From Eudorina sp. 2006-703-Eu-15 (taxonomy: Eukaryota > Chlorophyta > Chlorophyceae > Chlamydomonadales > Volvocaceae): a DNA stretch of 64,000 nt. Positions 45,676 through 56,445 of the stretch are shown here, piece after piece. Location of the stretch: contig BDSI01000006.1 of the NCBI GenBank assembly GCA_003117195.1, positions 62,001 to 126,000 of the forward strand, given 5' to 3'. The first letter of the stretch is position 1; the number at the start of each line of letters is the position of its first letter. The notes beneath the pieces are model-generated. The model saw only the letters and a program-made list of their open reading frames with translations, had not been told where the DNA came from and did not search any database. A program made the position numbers and the translations under genes.

Positions 45676-46689
45676 ATGGCGGACGCCACTATCGACGACT
45701 TTCTTGCTCTCGTTGGCGGTGGCACCGAATTTGACCCAGCGCTATTAGAAGACATCCAGCGTGCCTTAGATTGCAACGCTCAGCAGTTTGACGGGCAGAA
45801 AGCCGTCGCAGCCGTGGCCAGTCCCCCCCAACCCCCGCCCGAGGAGAGTCATCCGGCCAAGCGCCAAGCGGTGCAGGCGCCCGGCGCAACCAGGCGCCCA
45901 TTAATAGCGCCACCCCCGGGCTCCACGGCACCCATCACGCACAGGAAGCAACCCGCGCGGCCTAGTGCCGACACGAAAGGTGGGCTGAATGCTCAGCCAG
46001 GCTTCCCTGCTGACGCAAAAGGAGAATACTCGTCAGCCCCACCAAGCAGTGAGCAGCAGGGCCCAGGGCCCGTCCAGCCGGCACCAGTCCAGATGCACCG
46101 CAGGCTCAAGCGGAACGCAACAGCTTGGAAAGCGTGGGTCCTCAACGCGCTGGTGCTGTCCTGGGTAGCGAAGGGTTTCCCTTTGCGGTGGGATAAAGGG
46201 ACGCCGCCTCCCCCCTTCTTCGCCAGCAACCACGCCTCCGCCGACACGAACGCGGCCTTCACCAACAAAGCGGTGGCTGACTTAGTGGCGTCCGGTACGG
46301 CGCGTGTCTGGCCTACCCAGCCTCGCGTCGTTTGCCCGCTGGGGGTCGTCCAGCAAGCAATGCTGCCGCAAGCTGGCATCACGCGCAACATCACGGCGCA
46401 CTCCATGCGGATCGGCGGGAACAGCACTGCGGCCGACCTTGGAGTCCCGGCGGAGCTGCGCCAGGCGCATGGCCGCTGGCGCACTAGCATGATGGTGCAG
46501 CACTACACGCGGCGGGACACGGAGACCAAACTAGAGGTCTCCCGCCGCCTTGGCCTCGCCAGTAGGTGTGTTTGTTATCTCTTCGGTCTGCAGTGTAAGG
46601 GCCCTTGGCAGCTGGTCCCCGTCCCTCGCTTCTCGTTCGTTACACGGCACATCAGTCACTTCGCTGCTCCGAACGAGCTTCGAGAATAA
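45676..46689 (+). CDS. block B fusion ORF: pol N-terminus joined to recombinase catalytic end
   Basis: 337 aa from ATG 45676. Residues 1-230 match the pol N-terminus (MADATIDDFLALVGG to PRVVCPLGVVQQA) without the frameshift seen in block A. At about 46361 the frame passes directly into the last third of the recombinase, retaining AHSMRIGGNS, HGRW and VQHYTRRD. All RT and RNase H motifs and the first catalytic Arg region are deleted. The junction falls in a short AA/ATGC similarity and keeps the frame. It may be a chance deletion product or a protein of a non-autonomous family. Confidence 0.7.
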   Translation: MADATIDDFLALVGGGTEFDPALLEDIQRALDCNAQQFDGQKAVAAVASPPQPPPEESHPAKRQAVQAPGATRRPLIAPPPGSTAPITHRKQPARPSADTKGGLNAQPGFPADAKGEYSSAPPSSEQQGPGPVQPAPVQMHRRLKRNATAWKAWVLNALVLSWVAKGFPLRWDKGTPPPPFFASNHASADTNAAFTNKAVADLVASGTARVWPTQPRVVCPLGVVQQAMLPQAGITRNITAHSMRIGGNSTAADLGVPAELRQAHGRWRTSMMVQHYTRRDTETKLEVSRRLGLASRCVCYLFGLQCKGPWQLVPVPRFSFVTRHISHFAAPNELRE

Positions 46690-46720
46690 AGGTTACGGGA
46701 GACAGGAGCACAGAATTGCT

Positions 46721-46762
46721 GACTTAGATGCGACGGAGCGTAGCGATCGGAGCTCTAAGTCG
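46721..46762. other. small inverted repeat near the block B 3' end
   Basis: GACTTAGA and TCTAAGTC are separated by about 23 bp. They lie in about 150 bp present in block B beyond the point where block A stops (after CAGGAGCACAGAATT), so the true element end may be longer than block A shows. Confidence 0.4.
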
Positions 46763-46833
46763 GGTTCTGTGCGACTGTCGTACAACCGTATTCGAGTAGT
46801 GAGTTTATCTTGCTTCAGCTCTCTCGTTCCGGC

Positions 46834-46872
46834 ATTCTGCCTTCACTCACTAGAGCTTCAGCTATTGTAGCT
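46834..46872. repeat. inverted repeat bounding block B, right arm
   Basis: Reverse complement of 44382-44420 with 38 of 39 matches. Block C begins directly after it. Confidence 0.9.
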
Positions 46873-47596
46873 ATTGCATTAGCTGGTCCGTCTTGGAGCG
46901 GGGAATGAAGATCTCCATGTGGGACTCGGTGATGACCAGCAGATCCTCGTGCACGCATATTTCAGCGGCGTCATCGAAGCGAAGGAAACCCGCGAACATG
47001 ATAGCCACCGCCGCCACCATCATCAAGTAGTCGAGGCACGCCTGGGGATCTTCCACCAAGCGGGCCAGCGCTGCTATGTCGTCTGGCTCCAGGGCGTCCC
47101 GCTGGAGTGGCTTGCCATGCAGCCGCTTCTCCGCTAGGGTGCGGACAATGGCGCATGCGGGATGGTCCGTTGGGGACATTTTTCCTGCCATGCGGAAGTA
47201 CGTGCTGATCACCACGCTCGCGAGTCGGATGCGTCCCGGCCCCACGCCGTCAGCCCGCGACGTGTTGAGGAGCGCCAGAAGGTAGAGGGCCACCAGTTCG
47301 CCGGGGGTGCTGTATATCTCTGCCGGCAGGCTGTGTGCCTCCCACCAGCGTCTGAACTGGCCCCATGCTGCGGTGTAGTCCTTGGCGGTCCTTGGCGCCA
47401 GGGAGTCCGATGCCTCCTGCGCGAGCTGTTCTGCCAGGGACTGCAGGTCTTCCGGGGCACCCGCCCCTAGGGGGCCCAGCAGCGCTCCGGCCCGCGCGGC
47501 TAGGTCTGCGGGCGGCGTGCGACCGGGTCGGCGGGGACACGGACGCGTTTGGGGGCTGGGGTGGCGAAGTCGATGAGAAGGGCCATGGTGGCCCAT
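46871..47596 (-). pseudogene. block C recombinase N-terminal fragment
   Basis: Matches block A positions 40155-40875 with a handful of substitutions (for example R-to-C in the PQARLDY stretch). The catalytic HxxR, HGRW and Tyr boxes are missing because block B begins at codon FIPRSKTDQLMQ. About 240 codons remain. Confidence 0.85.
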
Positions 47597-48920
47597 GCCG
47601 CCGCGCCCTTGGGCGCTGTGTTCCCGTTGGAGCCCGGCAGGAAGAGGTCTGTAGCGCGGCCGAGCATCGTGACCCCGTGCACGAACGCCTGGAACCAGAC
47701 GCCGTCGGTGGTTAGCCAGGCCCACCAATCTCGGGTCGGCCAGTAGGGCACGATGAGGCACAAGCGGGCCTTGCAGGCCTCGGAGTGCTGGAGCACCTTG
47801 AGAATCATTCCGAATGGCGGGTTGGCCCAGCACCGCCTCCCCCAGGCGAAGCGGAAGGCATCGACCCCCGAGGTGTCGGGAGTGAAAAACCGCGAGTAGT
47901 ACACCGGAAGTTGGCAGTTGGTGTGTGACACGAACAGGTCGACGTCGAAGGGCCCCCACTGGGTGCTCAGCCGCTGGAAGATGCGCGGGTGTAGCTTCCA
48001 GTCATCAGTGTCCTTCAGCTTGGAGAGGAAGTCTGTGAGTTTGTTTTGCTCCCGGGGCCGCCATTCCGCCTGCAGGCGGATGTCCTGCTTGAAGCAGAAG
48101 CCGTGCAGCTCGCAGGCGACTTCGTGGGAGTTGTCGGCTTTTGCGGAGCCTTTGTTCACGATGTTAGCGGCATTTAGGTTGTCCGTCAGGACTTTTACCG
48201 CCCGGCCTGCCAGGCCAGCGGGGCCGTCGACGGCCAGCAGGATGGCCCGCAGCTCCTACGGCGTGGAGCCCATCTCGCTGTGCTTGGGGATCCAGTTGCC
48301 GCGGGCTACAGCTGGCTTGCCGTCAAGCACTGTCCAGGCGCCCCACCCGCCCAGGGACGCGGGGAAGTCCGCCGCGGCGTCACAGAAAATGAGGGAGTGC
48401 ACCTGGGTGGGGACCCACAAGTGCCGGCGCCCGTTGAACTTAGGCCAGCCAGAACTCTAGCTCCTCCCTTGCGGCTGGAGACAGGCGGAGGTGCGACTCC
48501 CAGGTGCGCCTTTTCTCGACCAACTGGCCCAACGCCCGTGTACGCAACCGCGACCAGGGGCCGAAAGCCCACGACATGGACAGCAGTTGGCCCTTTATCG
48601 ATGCCAGCGTGCGAACGGGGATGCTGCGCCCCTCCCCTCCAGCGTTGAGCGAATGGTTGTCAGGAGGCGGTCCCGCTTATCGTCCGGTACGATAAAAACA
48701 CCTTCGGCCGTGTCAATGAGCATCCCCAGGTAGCGGATACGCCGCTCTACCACTCCCAGCATTGATTTCTCGCGGTTGATGATGAAACCTAGGGCTTCCA
48801 AAAGCGACACCACCTCCGCTCGCCGCGCGACCAGCTGGCCGGCGTCTTGGCCTGCGTGCACCTGATCGTCGATGTGCCCCGTGCAGCGCCAGCCTTTGGC
48901 TCGCCAAGGGCGCATTCTGT
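47500..48920 (-). pseudogene. block C RT palm/thumb and RNase H fragment
   Basis: Supplies the part of pol that block A has lost: the RT catalytic box as GHIDDQ (codons 48876-48865; usually Y/F-x-DD), a thumb with INREKSML and RYLGMLID, then RNase H and the DIRS-type downstream domain. It is broken by a frame change near 48600, a stop near 48459, and a 10-bp deletion near 48230 relative to block A. The 5' edge at 48920 is the border with the duplicated host segment. Confidence 0.8.
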
Positions 48921-49112
48921 CGTGTTGACTTCGGAGAAGAAATACTCTGGCATTTTATGCAACTCCCGACGCCACTGCAGCAATTTGTCCACGAATTCCG
49001 AGCTCTTCGCGTCATCAAGTATCGTTCTGAGCGTGTTGCCTTGCACGATGCCAATGTAGCACGCACATAACAGCCATCCTAGTAACACCGCGGAAAGGAC
49101 TGGTTTGCGCAT
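48921..49112 (-). pseudogene. truncated exon 1 of the ILR1-like hydrolase
   Basis: The first 64 codons, including the complete signal peptide, match the intact gene at 37923 with changes near the break (MPEYFF for MPELFF). Beyond the junction the frame runs into antisense-of-nothing retrotransposon sequence in a non-pol frame and stops at 48789, giving a 107-aa chimera with a signal peptide. Confidence 0.85.
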
Positions 49113-49593
49113 GGCTGTAGGGCAGGATTATGAAGGGAACATAGATGCACGGAAATTGTATTCATGACAACGTTACTTGTAGCTGGTGTCGCGCGAAAGA
49201 ACCGACACCAAAAATCACAGGTAACGGCCAACCGACGGGCCTTACCACATGATTCTACTGGTTTGCACATCGATCAGGCACCTGGATATTGATGATGTCT
49301 TCGAACTGCTTCTGTTGACACACATACCTTGCTGCCGCTCGCAACACGCGCACCGGTGTCGCGCAAGTTTAGTGCTGCCTTGCGCCAGGGCCGGACTCGC
49401 GGAGCGCAGCGATCCACTCCAATAACTCGGCGCCACTCAAAACGGCAAGTAAAGTAAATCACAACAGCTTACCGTCTCCCTTAAAAGCACAAGCCTGGCC
49501 TACTTCGTCGCTCGTCCGCTCGAGCTTGACTGTCACATCGTTCACACAAACCTGTCAACCCGCGCCCCGACTTTCTCGAACGCCGCAGGCCAT
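49113..49593. promoter_or_regulatory. bidirectional promoter region, right copy
   Basis: Duplicate of 37924-38404, lying between the hydrolase fragment and the intact FAD gene. It presumably drives the FAD gene. No core element is recognisable. Confidence 0.6.
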
Positions 49594-52500
49594 ATGGCGC
49601 TCGCGCAATCGCGACTGCCCAGCTCCATTAACCGCGGGGGCGAGCTGCGCGTGGGCCCGCTGCGCGCCCCCTTCCGGCCCTGCCGGGTCGCGCCCCGCGC
49701 GGACCAGCGCGCGCGCGGCGTCCGCGCGGAGGCCCTCCCCGCCGACGGCCAAGCGGATGTGATCGTGGTGGGGGCGGGCGTGGCGGGCCTCAGCTGCGCG
49801 GCCAATCTGGCGAAGCGCGGCGTGACGCCGGTGGTGCTGGAGGCCAGTGACGGGGTGGGAGGCCGCGTGCGCACCGACTTGGTGGACGGCTTCCTGCTGG
49901 ACCGTGGATTCCAGATCTTTCTAACCGGTAAATACATGGGCGGAATTAGGGTGAATGTAAGGGCGGGATAAGGTTTTAAAGTAAATGTGTATGGGTGGGA
50001 AGCACGGCGCGCGCGCGGGTCGGCATGTCGGGAGCGATGGGTGGAAGGGGGCTTGCTCGCTTGCTTGCTCTTGGTTGATGCCGTATGTGGCGGGCAGGTG
50101 CGGCTCGCTGTGCTGTTGGGCCCGCGTGTCGTCAGCGGCAGCGCGGCCGGAGACCTGACACCTTCACCTCCCCTGCCCGCCGCCGAGAACCTCATGCCTC
50201 CACGCCCTATCATCCCCTCACCCCCTCACGCCTACCAGCGCCCCTCTCCATCCTCATCGTCCCGCGCACCCTTTGTACCCCGCACCCATCTCGCACCCAC
50301 CCACGCAAGCCCCACACACCCACACCCACTCCACACCTGCACCTCCTCCCCCAACCGTCCCCCACACCCCCCATTCCACAACCCCCCCCGAAGGCTACCC
50401 GGAGGCCCAGGCGGCTCTGGACTACGGGGCTCTGCAGCTGCAGCCCTTCTATGCCGGGGCGCTCGTGTGGCAGGAGGGCGCCTTCCACAGGGTAGCCGAC
50501 CCGCTGCGGCACCCGGTGGACGGACTGGCCTCGCTGACGAACCCGGTGGGGACGCCGCTGGACAAGGTGCTGGTGGGGCTGTTCAGGTGAAGGGGGGAGG
50601 CAGGGACGGGGGCGAGGGAGGGACGGGGGCGAGGGTAGGTGGGCGGGGGGCCCCGGGGGCGGGGAGGTCGCCTCTGATACGTGATGGCGCCACGGGGAGG
50701 GGAGGGTCACTTGTAGGCTGAGACGAGGGGTCACTTTTGCCGAATGCGCTGTCTTGGTTGATGAGGGGGCCTGGCTGACACGCTCTGTGAGCAAGAGCCC
50801 GCGGCGCAGTGAAGCCGGGAGGGTACGAGAGGCCCTGCCTGGGGGAGAGGGGAGGAGAGGGGGAGCGGGGAATGAGAGAGGCAAGGGAAGAGAGAGGCGG
50901 AGAGAGAAAAGGAGGGAGAGGAGGGAGCGGTCCTGTCAGCGGCCCTCAGAGCGGGGCAAGGAGAGGGACTAGCAGGGGCTGGGAGCGGGACGCGGAAGCG
51001 GGGTACAAGCGCAGGCAGGGAGGGGACCTGCGGCCACTTCCGACTTCTACCCCACTCCCCCGACACGCGTCTCCTCACGCTCGCCATTTTATCCTAGCCT
51101 CCCACTCCGAGTCCAACCCAATCAGACCCAACCCAAATGCCCACACGTTTTCGATGAAAAGCCATACGCCTATCTATCAATGCGTTGTTGCCCTGCCCCA
51201 CACTACGCACTCAGGATCAAGAGCCTGCTGGGCAGTATTGATGAGCTGCTGGCCCGCCCCGAAACCACCATTGCGGAGAGGCTCAAGGTAAACCCTTAAG
51301 CCCCGAAACCCTAAACCCAAGAGCAATCCCCCGCCCGCCCTGCCCGTGAAAAACCCACGGGCCCTTGTCAAGGGAGGCCGTCGATTTGCATCGACCGGGG
51401 GTCTGCATGGACCCCGACCCCAACCCCAAGCCAAATCCCAATCCCAACCGCTCCACAACCCCCAACCACCAACCACCACACCCTGAACCCCTGACCCCGG
51501 CAGGCCGAGGGCTTCACGGACGCCATCAGCAAGCGCTTCTTCCGGCCCTTCCTGGGCGGCATCTTCTTTGACCGATCCCTGGGCACCTCCTCCCGGCTGT
51601 TCGAGTTCGTGATGCGCATGCTGGCCACCGGGTCCAACTGCCTGCCCGCGGGAGGGATCGGGGCGGTGGCGGAGCAGCTGGCGGGCAAGCTGCCGCAGGG
51701 GGCGATCAACCTGGGTGCGTGGGGGGGAGGGGGTGCGTGCGACTGGTCGGGAGGACATGGACGCCTCTTAACCCGGTTTGGGGGGTTGTGTGTGCACTCA
51801 ACGGAGGAAGGCGGGGAAGAGGGGTTGGAGTGTCGGATACCTGCCCCATGGTTCGGTCCCTCCAGCTCACGCCAACCCAAGCAGGTTTCAAACTTGACAG
51901 CCCCAAAGCCAACCTCCCGGCCCCTAACCGTCAACCACCGTCAACCGTCTTCCTCCCCAGGTGCCAAGGTGGACTCGGTGCGCGGCAAGGAGGTCACCCT
52001 GGCGGACGGGACGCAGCTGAAGGCGCGGCGGGGTGTGGTGGTGGCGGTGGAGGGCCCGGAGGCCAGCCGCCTGCTGGGGGATGCGATCAAGGTGCGGTCG
52101 TTGCCATTCGCCATGGCGTGTGGGAGGTAGGGGAGCGAGGGCAGGGAAAGAACGAAGCGGGTGGGATTTGCATCGCCGCGGTTCGTCAGGAACCGGTCGC
52201 GAGGGCGATGTGGGTGCGGGCGTGTGGGCTTGAGGGTTCGGGGGGTGGGTCGGGAGGGGTTAAGGCAGATGGGCCCCGTGGCGAGTGCGGGTGGAGCATG
52301 CGGCTGTGACTCGCAATGATCACGAAGTAACTTCTCCAGCAAGACGAACACACCGACAAGTAGGGGTCGGCTTCCTCGAAGCCGGAAAAGGGCGGAGCCC
52401 CCTATAATCCGTACAGGCCGCTTGCTTTAGAAGGAAAACTCTATTACCGCGCAACAGTGTGAGAGAGTGAAAGGTTGCCATTGGGGGTGTCGTTGATGTT

Positions 52501-54224
52501 GAAGGGGGATCGGCGTGCATAGATTCACCAAGCCCAAACACGTCGGCAGCCCCGAAACCATCCTGCAGTACGCGCCGCCGGCGACGGCGGTCACCGTATC
52601 GGCACTATGGTAACGATAGTCGCCTCTGCACTACCACATCCGTCTGTCAAGCAGATGATCACAAAGCAAGCTTGAAGCATCCTTGTTTTGCCGTGAAACT
52701 GTAGTTGTTTGGTCCGTCGGCAGGCATGCAACCCTTCAGTTGCACGCCCGCAGCAGACGTGAACCTCTAAAGTTTGCTATCAATAGCTACATAGCAAATG
52801 TAAGGCAAAAACAGGGTGCGAAAAAGCCGCGGTGAGACCCGGACTTTGGGCCATCGGAACTGGAGAACTCGTTGGCACTCGGCACGCTATCCCTTTGCAT
52901 CTTGAAACTTTAATTCAATACATATTATTGATTTGTATTCATCTGGCAAGACAGAAAGGCAAATCTTGATGTTGGTGGTATCTTGATGTTCAAAAATCAG
53001 AACACTATCGAAGTTCAATTTAGCACGCGCCGCCCATTCCTAATTCAAGTTTTCATCACGCGGCATCCGTTGAAACAAATATGAGCGCGAGAGGCGTTGG
53101 GTGGACGTTGACCCGGGTCCATGGAAACCGCAGAGCTTTACTTTGACCGTTTGTCCGCAAAGAATTTTTTCAGCCAAACCAAAGTTACCTTGCAATAGAG
53201 GACAATTAATATGACAAACATAGCGAATTAGTTCAGCGGATAATGAACGTTTTGCCGTTACCGGACACACGGACACACGGACACACGGACACAAGGACAC
53301 ACGGACACACGGACAGGGGCAATCCTACGGGGGACCCCGGGGATGGGCGACGACTGCGCCACACCGCACCGCACTGCGCCGCGCCGCACCGCGCAGAACA
53401 CACCCTCACGGCCTTGGCATGCGCCGATATGCACGCTGTGGCATGCATGCCGGGTTGCAGGCTGCCCTGCCGCCGCCCCGGGCAGTCGTATCCTCTCCGC
53501 CCGTCTGCTGCCGTACATCACGAGCCCCGCGCTTCGCGCTGGGGCCCCGCCCAAAAAACACAGACCCGTATAAACTCAGCCCAACTGAACCGCGCACGAG
53601 TCCGTTGGGAAGCCGCGTGGGCGGGGCCGGGAGGTCTGTGGGCAGTGAGTTGACTGGTGTATGTCCGGGTAGGGGCTATAGGGCTCAAGGAGGGACAGCC
53701 CCGAAGCAGACCAGAATCCTGGCTGCGGCGGGGGCGGAGATGTGAGACCGTCCACAGGTCTATCTCATAAGGCCCCCTGCCCGCCCTCTCGCCCGCCCGC
53801 CCTCAGTCCTCGCCCAGCAAGCCGGCCCCGGGTGTGGGCACCTGCTGCCTCTACTTCAAGGCTCCTCGCGCGCCCTCCCCCGAGAACATCCTCTACCTGA
53901 ATGGAGAGGACGGCGGCATCGTCAACAACTGCTGCTTCCCCTCCACAGTGGCGCCCTCGTACGCGCCGCCGGGGCAGGTAGGTCGTAGGTGGGCAGAGGG
54001 GACATGTGTGCGGAGAGCTGGCTGGCTGCGGGGGAACAGGGTCGAACATGCCCCACAGCTTTCTGGGTGGGTTTCTCACTACAAAAACACATCCCCAATA
54101 TACAGGCTCAATGCTCTACCTTCCCTCCATTAATTAGGACAGCAAAACGGCAAAAGAGCACCAAATCGAGAACCTCCAATGTCGAGATGGACAAAGACGG
54201 CGAAGCGTTGTCCCACCTCACCCC

Positions 54225-54295
<71 letters not shown>

Positions 54296-55362
54296 CGAGC
54301 TGGGATCAGTAGGTAGTTTAGGTAGTTGAGTTTCGACTGCATTAGCCTACGGCGTCATAGCCGCTACTTCTGCTGGCGTAACGGCGCCCACCGGCGCTCG
54401 ACAACGATACGGGGCGCCACGACATCACGGACTACACCACCTTGGGACTACTTATGGTCGACATACTTCGCCCTGGCATATTGGTAACTCTGGCCTCGGT
54501 CTCAGTCGTCGGTTGCATTACTGGACACGGGTCTGTTTTTTCGCGGCTCAGCTTTTCTCTTTGATAACACACGACGAGCTGGGTGCGTCTGGGCTGTTTC
54601 GTCACAACCCCCGCCCCCGCCCCCCCAGGCGCTGGTGTCCGTGTCCACGGTGGGCACCCAGGACCAGCTGAGCGACTTGGCCCTGGAGGCGGAGGTGCGG
54701 AAGCAGCTGTCGGGCTGGTTCGGAGCCGACCAGGTGGGGTCGTGGAGCCTGATCAGGATCTACAGGATCCCCTTCGCGCAGCCGAACCAGGTGGGTGGGC
54801 ACGTGAAGGGAAGTGGGCACATGTGTTGGAAAGCCTACCCCGGGGGGATTGTTTGTGGGATGTGTGTCGGGAGGTAGAGGTGGGGTGGAAAGAAGTGGGC
54901 TTTGCATTTGTTCATGCTCATACCGGGCTGGGCCAGTTGAACAGCTGGCAGGATAGCTTGCTTGGTTTGCGCCATTGGGTGCAGCCAGAGAAGTGTAGGG
55001 GCCACTCCAAGAGCCGTGGAAGAAGGTTTGAGGACGCATCTTGGGAGCGTGACTAAGGAAGTGAGGATGCTTCGCCCGGCGTGGGTCCATGCTTGTGAAG
55101 CCTTGCTGCAGCCTTTGTGGGACTGCCAGACTGCGCGAGACGGCAATGCAGGTGTTACCACGCTCCTGGGTGATCGTCCCTCGTCCATATGCCACATGCC
55201 ATGCTGTACCACGCCGTACAGGCTCCTCCCACCAACTTCAGCCGGCCGGTGGCCCTGGGCGGTGGCGTGTTCGTGTGTGGCGACCACCGGGATAGCGCCA
55301 CCCTGGATGGGGCCATCAAGTCGGGGCGCAGGGCGGCGGAGGCGCTGCTGCAGCAGTCGTAA
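49594..55362 (+). CDS. chloroplast FAD-dependent oxidoreductase, amine-oxidase superfamily
   Basis: Exons: 49594-49927, 50394-50586, 51215-51287, 51504-51714, 51961-52091, 53807-53977, 54629-54790, 55222-55362; 471 aa. The first 50 residues, rich in Arg/Ala/Pro, look like a chloroplast transit peptide. A Rossmann motif (VVGAGVAGLSCA, G60xG62xxG65) and VLEASDGVGGRVRT bind FAD. LDRGFQIFLTGYPEA and a C-terminal GGVFVCGDHRDSATLDGAI, the usual second FAD contact, complete the fold. The superfamily includes carotenoid desaturases, protoporphyrinogen oxidase and amine oxidases; the substrate cannot be told. Intron 5 is unusually long (1715 bp). The choice of 53807 rather than 53818 for exon 6 is set by phase. 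A truncated second copy lies at 38405. Confidence 0.88.
52092..53806. other. 1.7-kb intron, AT-richer island
   Basis: Intron 5 of the FAD gene. About 52300-53250 is notably AT-richer than its surroundings, with no protein match seen, and could be an old insertion. An 8-bp repeat lies at its right side (53262-53315). Confidence 0.5.
53262..53315. repeat. 8-bp CGGACACA tandem repeat
   Basis: About seven units of CGGACACA with one AGGACACA variant. Confidence 0.9.
54223..54292. repeat. poly-C followed by (CA)n microsatellite
   Basis: About 18 C residues then about 25 CA units, in intron 6 of the FAD gene. Confidence 0.95.
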
Positions 55363-55422
55363 GATACCATAGCCGCAAGATGGCAAGATGGCAGCAGAAC
55401 TCGCAAGAAAGGTAGCAGAAAT

Positions 55423-55427
55423 TGTAA
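55423..55427 (+). terminator. TGTAA polyadenylation signal of the FAD gene
   Basis: 60 nt after the TAA stop at 55360-55362. Confidence 0.5.
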
Positions 55428-56440
55428 TATGGCAGCAGGAACAGAAGCAGCGGGCTGCGTTGGTTGGCCCCTTGACCACCTACACCGCCGCCACTGATAG
55501 GCCTCGCTGAGCCGCGCCCGGCGGGAGGTGCGTGCCCGATTATGTTGGATCATGCCAGGCAGGAGAGGCTGAGGGTGCTGGGAAGAGGCGGTGAGGCCAC
55601 CAGGAAGCCAGCGACTGCACTTCAGTTGGTGCAGGAGGCATCTTGTATGGAGGAGCCCTGAGAGCTGAACGCGTTCGCGCACAGATCATATCTGCTGCGG
55701 CGGCTCTGGCAGTCAACCGACGAGCACTCACGGCAGGTCGTATTGGGGACTTGCCCGCGGTGCAGCACGTGCCTCGCGGTCGTAGCCGTGCGTGAGATGA
55801 TGTTTTGTATATGGATTCGCGGAGGGTACGAACAGTACGGCCTGCAGTTGGCCGGCGCGTGATCTTGATCCGGGTGGTTGTTGGTCCAGGTCGTCGTTTG
55901 AACGCCGTGCTCAGGCGGCATGCAGTTTGAACGCCGTGCAAGTAATCGCTGGTAGAAGAGAGGCTGACATTCACACTGTGGTAGACTCATCATCAGTGAC
56001 CGGTTCGATATGTACGGATTTGTCATCCTTGACCGGATATGCGAGTGTGGCCCTCTACATCGGTGTCATGGACTACTCGTACTTTTGGGACTACTCGTAC
56101 TTAGCGGCTGCAATGAAGAGAGGCTGTGTTCTTTGGGTTGATCCCTAATCGCCGGCGACTATAATACATGTCGATGTAACCAAATTCAGTATCCGTACAG
56201 GCTTCATACAGGCATGGAATGTTTGGTCGCCCATGACCTGCTGTTTTTGCTGCTGAAGGCGACTTGCAAGTGTTCTCTAGGGCTCTAGGGTTTTGATCGC
56301 AAGGAATGCACTTGAGACCCGCTCCTCGACTGGCTGAATAGCTGTCGTACCATGCGCAGATCCTGAGAAGACACGCAGCATCCTGATTTCACTCATATGG
56401 CGCATGACAAGAACAACTCTGACGAGGTGTCTCCGACGAT

Positions 56441-56445
56441 TTACA
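56441..56445 (-). terminator. TGTAA polyadenylation signal of PSAG
   Basis: Reads TTACA on the plus strand, about 450 nt after the PSAG stop. Confidence 0.35.

Larger units (their letters stand above)
39555..48920. mobile_element. composite of three defective DIRS/PAT/Kangaroo-like tyrosine-recombinase retrotransposon pieces
   Basis: Block A (39555-44383, minus) has gag, pol with an internal RT deletion, and a complete recombinase. Block B (44384-46870, plus) has a 5'-truncated gag and a pol-recombinase fusion. Block C (46871-48920, minus) has the RT palm end, RNase H and the recombinase N-terminus. Where they overlap the blocks are nearly identical. The order gag, RT/RNase H, tyrosine recombinase without an aspartic protease or DDE integrase is typical of YR retrotransposons such as DIRS, PAT and Volvox Kangaroo. 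ATTCTGT occurs at both outer edges (39553-39559 and 48914-48920). Confidence 0.85.
48921..50745. repeat. 1.82-kb duplicated segment, right copy
   Basis: Partner of 37732-39554. The left edge CGTGTTGACTTCGGAGAAGA and the right edge TTTGCCGAAT define the unit. Beyond 50745 the FAD gene continues normally, so on this side the right border is native and the left border is the junction. Confidence 0.95.

Noticed and set aside
51300..51320. Telomere-like CCCTAAA sequence
   Set aside because: Only one or two imperfect units inside an intron.
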